Of a stretch of DNA of 11,494 nucleotides, positions 8,230 through 11,494 are shown in pieces; position 1 is the first letter of the stretch, and each line of letters opens with the position of its first letter. This DNA comes from CAKVOD01 sp050872805 (GTDB lineage Bacteria > Bacillota > Clostridia > Christensenellales > UBA1242), in NCBI GenBank assembly GCA_050872805.1, contig JBNMHN010000033.1:1-11494 (forward strand), written 5' to 3'. The notes beneath the pieces were generated by a model. That model saw only the letters and a list, made by a program, of their open reading frames with translations. It was not told the DNA's origin and did not search any database. A program made the translations under genes and the position numbers.

Positions 8230-10326
8230 TTAGTTTTTGTCGTTTGGCTTTTTGGGCATTTGCGGTTTTGGTGGCAAATGCTTTGCTTTAGGTTGTGCAG
8301 ATGTTGGCTCTTTTTTAATTTCCGTTTGCTTGAAGCCGACATTTTGCGCAAGTGACTTTGTTTTATCTTGGTCGAATGAATTTGTTTCGATTGAGTCGAA
8401 ACTTTTTTTCCCGAGTGATTTTCGGCGCACTCTGTAGCAGCCCAAGAACACTACAACGATTATGACAAGGGCAAGACCAGAAATACCGACAATCATAACA
8501 GTTTTGTTTGAACTATTTGAAGCGATTACTGGTGATTGCGTATCTTGTGAGTATATTGCATAGAGCGTGACGTCGCTATCCTCCATTGTCAAACTATCTT
8601 GTGCATTTGTTGCATTTTTATTAGTATTCCAGCCGACAAATATGTATCCTTGTTTTTCGGCGTATCGTCGATTTGTTATCAGGTCAATCTTTTCGCCGTA
8701 TTTGACGGTTGCGGTTGCTTGGTAGTTGTTGGAAGATTTGAATTCCCCACCATTTGCGTCATAGGTGACTGTGTAGGAATTTGCGCTCCATTGCGCATAA
8801 AGCACAATTTCGTCATTATTAGTTGTTGTTATGTTTAGGATAGTTTGCCCGTTTTCATACGCAATACCTGAGCCGTTTACTTTTGTGTTCCAACCGATGA
8901 ATGTGTGTCCGATTTTTTGGAACGCGTTTGTCGGCAACTCTTTTGAGGTGTCATAGGTAAACTGCTCTGGCGGCATTGTGCCACTTGTAGCGGAATTTGA
9001 GTCAAATACGATTGAATATTTGTTCACATCACAATTGACTGTGATTTCAATTTCTGCAATCACTTTATCTATATTGCAGGAAACGGTTGCACTGCTTTGG
9101 TTTGCCTTTTTGATTTCAAGACTTGCATTGTTTGCGACGAAGCCTTTGAATGTATAGCCGACATTTGTGGTAGCGGTGAGTGGAATGTTGTTTTCTCCAC
9201 TAATAATCACGTACTCACTAGCGTTTGCGATGCTTGCATTTTGGATGCCTGCAGATATGTTTAGTACAACCTTTGTTGCAAACTGTTTTCCGCTGGCTGC
9301 GGCGCTACTACTACTGACGATGCTACTATTGCTTGAAATTGCTGTAACTTCAAAAGTATATGAGCCTGCGCCTGTTGTTTTGATTAGTGAAGTGAAGTCG
9401 CATTGCGTTGCTGAGATGCCGTTCATTTCGCTAATTACGCCTATGTGGGCACTTTTTAACAATGCAACATTATATGTAATTGTTATGCCATTTACTGCTG
9501 GCACGGCGTCCCATTTCGCGGTGCCGAGAGTCCAACGCAAATTCATTGGGGCGTTGAGAGTTATTTTTGAGATTTCAAACTCGACAACGTTTGTGGTTGC
9601 GGAGTTGCAGTTTGCGGTTTCACCCACCACTGCGTACATATAGTACGTACCAACGTCTAGGTATGTTGAACTTGTCACGGTTGTCCACAATATTCCGTCT
9701 TTTGTGCTGTTGGTTGTGTTGTAGTAGTATGTGACTGTTCCGTTGTCTATATTCCCGCTCACGGTTGGCGTCGAGATTATGCCACCATATATGTAATTAT
9801 TCATACTCAAGGTTGGTGTTATGTTTGACTTGTTGACAGTCACTGTAATTGCTATATTTTTTGTTGCACTATTATAGTTCTCGTTCCCCGCTGCGATTGC
9901 TTTAACTAACAAATTATATGTCCCGACGGGGGTATTTTCTGCTGCTGTCAAGGTTGTTCCGTTAAGCACAAACGCATTGACTGAAACGCCTTCTTTTGTT
10001 TGGCTCAGCAACTCATACGTTATGCTCCCTTGGGCATTTGTTGCAGCAGTTATGAGGTTTATTTGCTCATTTGCACTATAATTTAAGTTCAACTCTTGTA
10101 TGGACGTCACTGACACAGGATTTTCGGCTTTCGCGATTGACCAGTTGATTGTAAAGTCATCGTTTGTGTTATCGCTCCAGCAGTGTCCACTTTTTAGTGC
10201 GAAGGTTGCGCTATAGTCGCCTGCGTTGGTTGCAGTGACTTTACCAGATTTGAGAATAGCGCCATTTGTGCTTGGGATGTTTACTACCCCAGTTTGGACA
10301 TTCCCGTTGTATACCAAGTCAGTCAA
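8230..10326 (-). CDS. C-terminal part of a frameshifted membrane-anchored surface repeat protein
   Basis: A 698-codon open frame without a signal peptide; its only possible start is a TTG (10326) overlapping the stop of the upstream frame, with no visible RBS. An in-frame TAA at 10338-10336 closes the frame further upstream. Modules: MBG-like (1-67, VYNG then WSIAKA), MBG-like (68-165), a third MBG-like unit starting YIYGG (166-254), FN3-like (255-353), divergent repeat (354-433), and two InlB B-repeats (437-513, 516-593) with GHTFIGW/LYAQW and GYIFVGW/LYAIY. A membrane helix (609-630) is followed by CYRVRRK and a basic, Pro/Lys-rich cytoplasmic tail of about 65 residues. The first module begins abruptly at its conserved core, with its leading PTA residues encoded in this frame just before the TTG. 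This indicates the tail of one gene with the N-terminal fragment upstream, rather than an independent protein. Confidence 0.85.
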   Translation of the reverse strand: MTDLVYNGNVQTGVVNIPSTNGAILKSGKVTATNAGDYSATFALKSGHCWSDNTNDDFTINWSIAKAENPVSVTSIQELNLNYSANEQINLITAATNAQGSITYELLSQTKEGVSVNAFVLNGTTLTAAENTPVGTYNLLVKAIAAGNENYNSATKNIAITVTVNKSNITPTLSMNNYIYGGIISTPTVSGNIDNGTVTYYYNTTNSTKDGILWTTVTSSTYLDVGTYYMYAVVGETANCNSATTNVVEFEISKITLNAPMNLRWTLGTAKWDAVPAVNGITITYNVALLKSAHIGVISEMNGISATQCDFTSLIKTTGAGSYTFEVTAISSNSSIVSSSSAAASGKQFATKVVLNISAGIQNASIANASEYVIISGENNIPLTATTNVGYTFKGFVANNASLEIKKANQSSATVSCNIDKVIAEIEITVNCDVNKYSIVFDSNSATSGTMPPEQFTYDTSKELPTNAFQKIGHTFIGWNTKVNGSGIAYENGQTILNITTTNNDEIVLYAQWSANSYTVTYDANGGEFKSSNNYQATATVKYGEKIDLITNRRYAEKQGYIFVGWNTNKNATNAQDSLTMEDSDVTLYAIYSQDTQSPVIASNSSNKTVMIVGISGLALVIIVVVFLGCYRVRRKSLGKKSFDSIETNSFDQDKTKSLAQNVGFKQTEIKKEPTSAQPKAKHLPPKPQMPKKPNDKN

Positions 10327-11054
10327 AGCGGTAGGTTAGCGACACTTTGTAGTGCGCCAAATTCAAATTTCAATTCCCAACCATATAAATGGGTACCATT
10401 TGTTTCGTCACTATCAAACACAGTTGCGATAGATTCCTCTTCAGGCACAACTGGGTCACGGAATATCCATTCCCCTTTAGCAACGTGCTCATTCATTTCG
10501 ACCGCGCTTGTACAATGTATGCTCTCGACGGCACAGTTTGAAAGATTGCTTTCGATATACTTTACTAATTCCGACAAGTCAAACTCAATATTTGAAATAG
10601 AAACGTCAAAATTCGTTTCTTCTTGTTGTAATGAACTGCTATTTAGGCTTGCATACAACTTTAAATCAACTTCTCCACTCTTGGAATATGTGCCTGCCAT
10701 TGGATCAAGCTCGAATGTTTCCCCATTCCAAGTATACGATCCAAAGCCTGAATACTCAACGTTGGAATCAATTCCATTCATTAGATTATCCAAATCTTGT
10801 TGAGTGAGAAAATCTACGTCTTTGAGCGCTGTCAAATCAATCACAATGGCGAAAAATAGGTACTGAAATTGTTGAGCATCAACGGCATTCTCTGTTTGTA
10901 TATTTGCTTTTATAATGTCGCTCTTTTTATCGTTTGAAAATGCTAAAGTTGCGCCAAAGATTGCGCAGAATGCGAGCAGCAGAACTGACATAATGAGCGC
11001 AAAAATTGGAAGTTTTGCTGAAGCACGGTTGTTAAAGTTATTTTTCTTATTCAT
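10323..11054 (-). CDS. N-terminal part of the frameshifted surface protein (signal peptide and head)
   Basis: A 243-residue frame starting MNKKNNF. The ATG at 11054 is preferred over the ATG at 11069 because GGAGG (11067-11063) lies 8 bases before 11054 and overlaps the 11069 codon; the paralogue also starts its conserved NNF segment here. Residues 14-39 are a signal peptide or membrane segment containing AFCAIFGATLAF, identical to the paralogue. Residues 40-235 (mature head) are acidic and have no family I recognise. The last residues, NLPL, are probably out of frame. One base missing around 10335-10338 would restore VA(K/N)PTALTDLVYNG and join this frame to the downstream 698-codon frame, giving about 941 residues. 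As it stands it would be secreted with no anchor and no repeats. It could be a real mutation, a phase-variable switch or a sequencing error. Confidence 0.85.
   Translation of the reverse strand: MNKKNNFNNRASAKLPIFALIMSVLLLAFCAIFGATLAFSNDKKSDIIKANIQTENAVDAQQFQYLFFAIVIDLTALKDVDFLTQQDLDNLMNGIDSNVEYSGFGSYTWNGETFELDPMAGTYSKSGEVDLKLYASLNSSSLQQEETNFDVSISNIEFDLSELVKYIESNLSNCAVESIHCTSAVEMNEHVAKGEWIFRDPVVPEEESIATVFDSDETNGTHLYGWELKFEFGALQSVANLPL
10938..10973 (-). repeat. 36-bp exact repeat, copy 2 (signal-peptide core)
   Basis: Partner of the repeat at 8044-8079, same orientation, 2894 bases away, encoding the same 12 residues in frame. It is a potential site for homologous recombination between the two surface genes. 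Confidence 0.95.
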
Positions 11055-11056
11055 AA

Positions 11057-11320
11057 TTATATCCTCCATTTGTTATATCTATTTTCAATATTTTGCACAA
11101 TCGCCCTATGTACGTTTTCGGCGTCCGCAAAAAAATGATTTGCTAAGAAAAGTTGAGTTTGATCTTTTGTTTTCACACTACATTTTGTTGGGTGTGGCAC
11201 AAATAGTGAGGACAGGTATTTGAAAAGAAACTGAACGACAAAAAGCCACTCAGGCTTATGCCTGGTAGCGTATAAATTTGGCGTATTCAGTTTTAGAAAA
11301 ACCTTACCACGATTTCTCAT
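11057..11320 (-). CDS. Doubtful small hypothetical ORF in the leader region
   Basis: 87 codons starting MRNRGKVFLK, with no recognisable family. In favour: GGTGGGAG lies 4 bases upstream (11332-11325), a candidate promoter lies at the right distance, and the TAA ends 2 bases before the preferred ATG of the surface gene, an arrangement that would allow translational coupling. Against: the residue pattern is unremarkable, a terminator-like hairpin with a T run lies inside the frame, and the end of the ORF is the RBS of the next gene. It may be a leader peptide or simply a chance open frame. Confidence 0.2.
   Translation of the reverse strand: MRNRGKVFLKLNTPNLYATRHKPEWLFVVQFLFKYLSSLFVPHPTKCSVKTKDQTQLFLANHFFADAENVHRAIVQNIENRYNKWRI
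11063..11067 (-). promoter_or_regulatory. Ribosome binding site that decides the surface-gene start
   Basis: GGAGG on the minus strand, 8 bases before the ATG at 11054. It overlaps the alternative ATG at 11069-11067, which has no RBS of its own, so translation should begin at 11054. Confidence 0.85.
11240..11269 (-). terminator. Intrinsic-terminator-like hairpin or attenuator upstream of the surface gene
   Basis: On the minus strand GCTACCAGGC (11269-11260) pairs with the arm at 11255-11245 to give 10 base pairs, with one bulged A and one T-G wobble. The loop is ATAA and T5 follows (11244-11240). It lies between the candidate promoter near 11345-11373 and the surface gene starting at 11054. 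It would therefore either end a transcript from the right or attenuate the surface gene's leader. I found no clear competing antiterminator and no T-box or riboswitch consensus. Confidence 0.6.
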
Positions 11321-11344
11321 ACTACTCCCACCTATTGCACATTT

Positions 11345-11373
11345 TTTATAGTTTGTACATTTAGATTGGGTAA
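11345..11373 (-). promoter_or_regulatory. Weak candidate promoter upstream of the hairpin
   Basis: A -10 TATAAA (11350-11345) with a poor -35 TTACCC (11373-11368) at 17-base spacing. It would start transcription about 20 bases before the doubtful ATG at 11320 and about 65 bases before the terminator-like hairpin. I saw no better candidate between 11070 and 11240. Confidence 0.3.
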
Positions 11374-11445
11374 TATGCGCAGTAAAATTAAATTTATTCA
11401 GTTTTTGTCGAAAATGACAGGTATGTTGTTGTTTTGAACAGTTAA

Positions 11446-11485
11446 GTGTATAAAAATAGTATGTTAAACTACTATTCTTATACGC
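11446..11485. repeat. Near-perfect inverted repeat at the right edge
   Basis: Arms 11448-11461 (GTATAAAAATAGTA) and 11470-11483 match over 14 positions with one mismatch, which becomes a G-U pair in minus-strand RNA. The loop is 8 bases; the stem can extend outward by a T-G and a G-C pair. No T run follows on either strand, so it is not a simple terminator. It abuts the C run and could be an operator, a recombination or transposon end, or an RNA structure. Confidence 0.6.
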
Positions 11486-11494
11486 CCCCCCCCC
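11485..11494. repeat. Poly-C tract (poly-G on the coding strand) at the window edge
   Basis: Ten consecutive C at the end of the window, in otherwise AT-rich DNA about 430 bases upstream of the surface-gene start. Its full length cannot be seen. It may be a contig end at a homopolymer or a slippage-prone tract. Confidence 0.9.

Noticed and set aside
10323..10328. CTTTGAC at the end of the N-terminal frame resembles the prfB +1 programmed frameshift site
   Set aside because: A +1 shift there meets a TGA one codon later. The downstream frame needs a -1 shift, and the module alignment puts the lesion a few codons earlier.
2302..11054. Repeated DNA as a CRISPR or tandem-repeat array
   Set aside because: The repeats are divergent protein modules of 65-100 residues within open frames, with no regularly spaced identical units.
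11067..11069. Alternative ATG (MEDII) for the N-terminal surface fragment
   Set aside because: It overlaps the GGAGG that serves the ATG at 11054 and has no RBS of its own.
11070..11098. Promoter-like TTGTGC, 17 bases, TATAAC just before the surface gene
   Set aside because: Transcription would begin at or inside the GGAGG box, leaving no usable ribosome binding site.

Overview
The window comes from a low-GC Gram-positive bacterium, most likely an uncultured clostridial member of the Bacillota. The evidence is AT-rich intergenic DNA, AGGAGG-type ribosome binding sites, standard TGA stops, a bacterial GlmS, and very large Ser/Thr/Asn-rich surface proteins built from InlB-type, MBG-like and fibronectin-III-like modules. 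Genus cannot be read from the sequence. Every gene I support is on the minus strand, so transcription runs from high to low coordinates.

In transcription order. (1) 11494-11055 is mostly regulatory. It has a 10-base C run at the window edge, a near-perfect inverted repeat beside it, a candidate promoter, an intrinsic-terminator-like hairpin and a weak 87-codon ORF. (2) 11054-8230 is one surface-protein gene broken by a single-base frameshift near 10336. An N-terminal fragment (signal peptide and unique head) and a C-terminal fragment (repeat modules, membrane anchor, basic Pro-rich cytoplasmic tail) would join into a protein of about 941 residues. (3) 8166-2302 encodes a 1954-residue paralogue with the same signal peptide and many of the same modules, but no membrane anchor or sortase motif. 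It has its own good promoter and RBS in the 63-base gap and a strong bidirectional terminator after its stop. (4) 2135-339 is glmS, making glucosamine-6-phosphate for peptidoglycan, followed by two tandem terminators. (5) 175-1 is an AT-rich promoter region. Two copies of AAAGTGG, 3 bases apart, lie between a good -35 and -10. This is the layout of an MraZ operator and suggests a division/cell-wall (dcw) cluster just beyond the left edge.

The two surface proteins look like a related pair, one membrane-anchored and one released or non-covalently held. They share a signal peptide that resembles the SipW/TasA-dependent class and is identical at the DNA level over 36 bases. Repeat modules recur in the same sub-order across both proteins. 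glmS and the suspected dcw promoter are housekeeping cell-wall functions; I see no direct mechanistic link to the surface proteins. The most useful leads are the frameshift, the MraZ-type promoter, the 36-base identical repeat, the domain nested inside an InlB repeat, and the unusual unanchored C-terminal tail.
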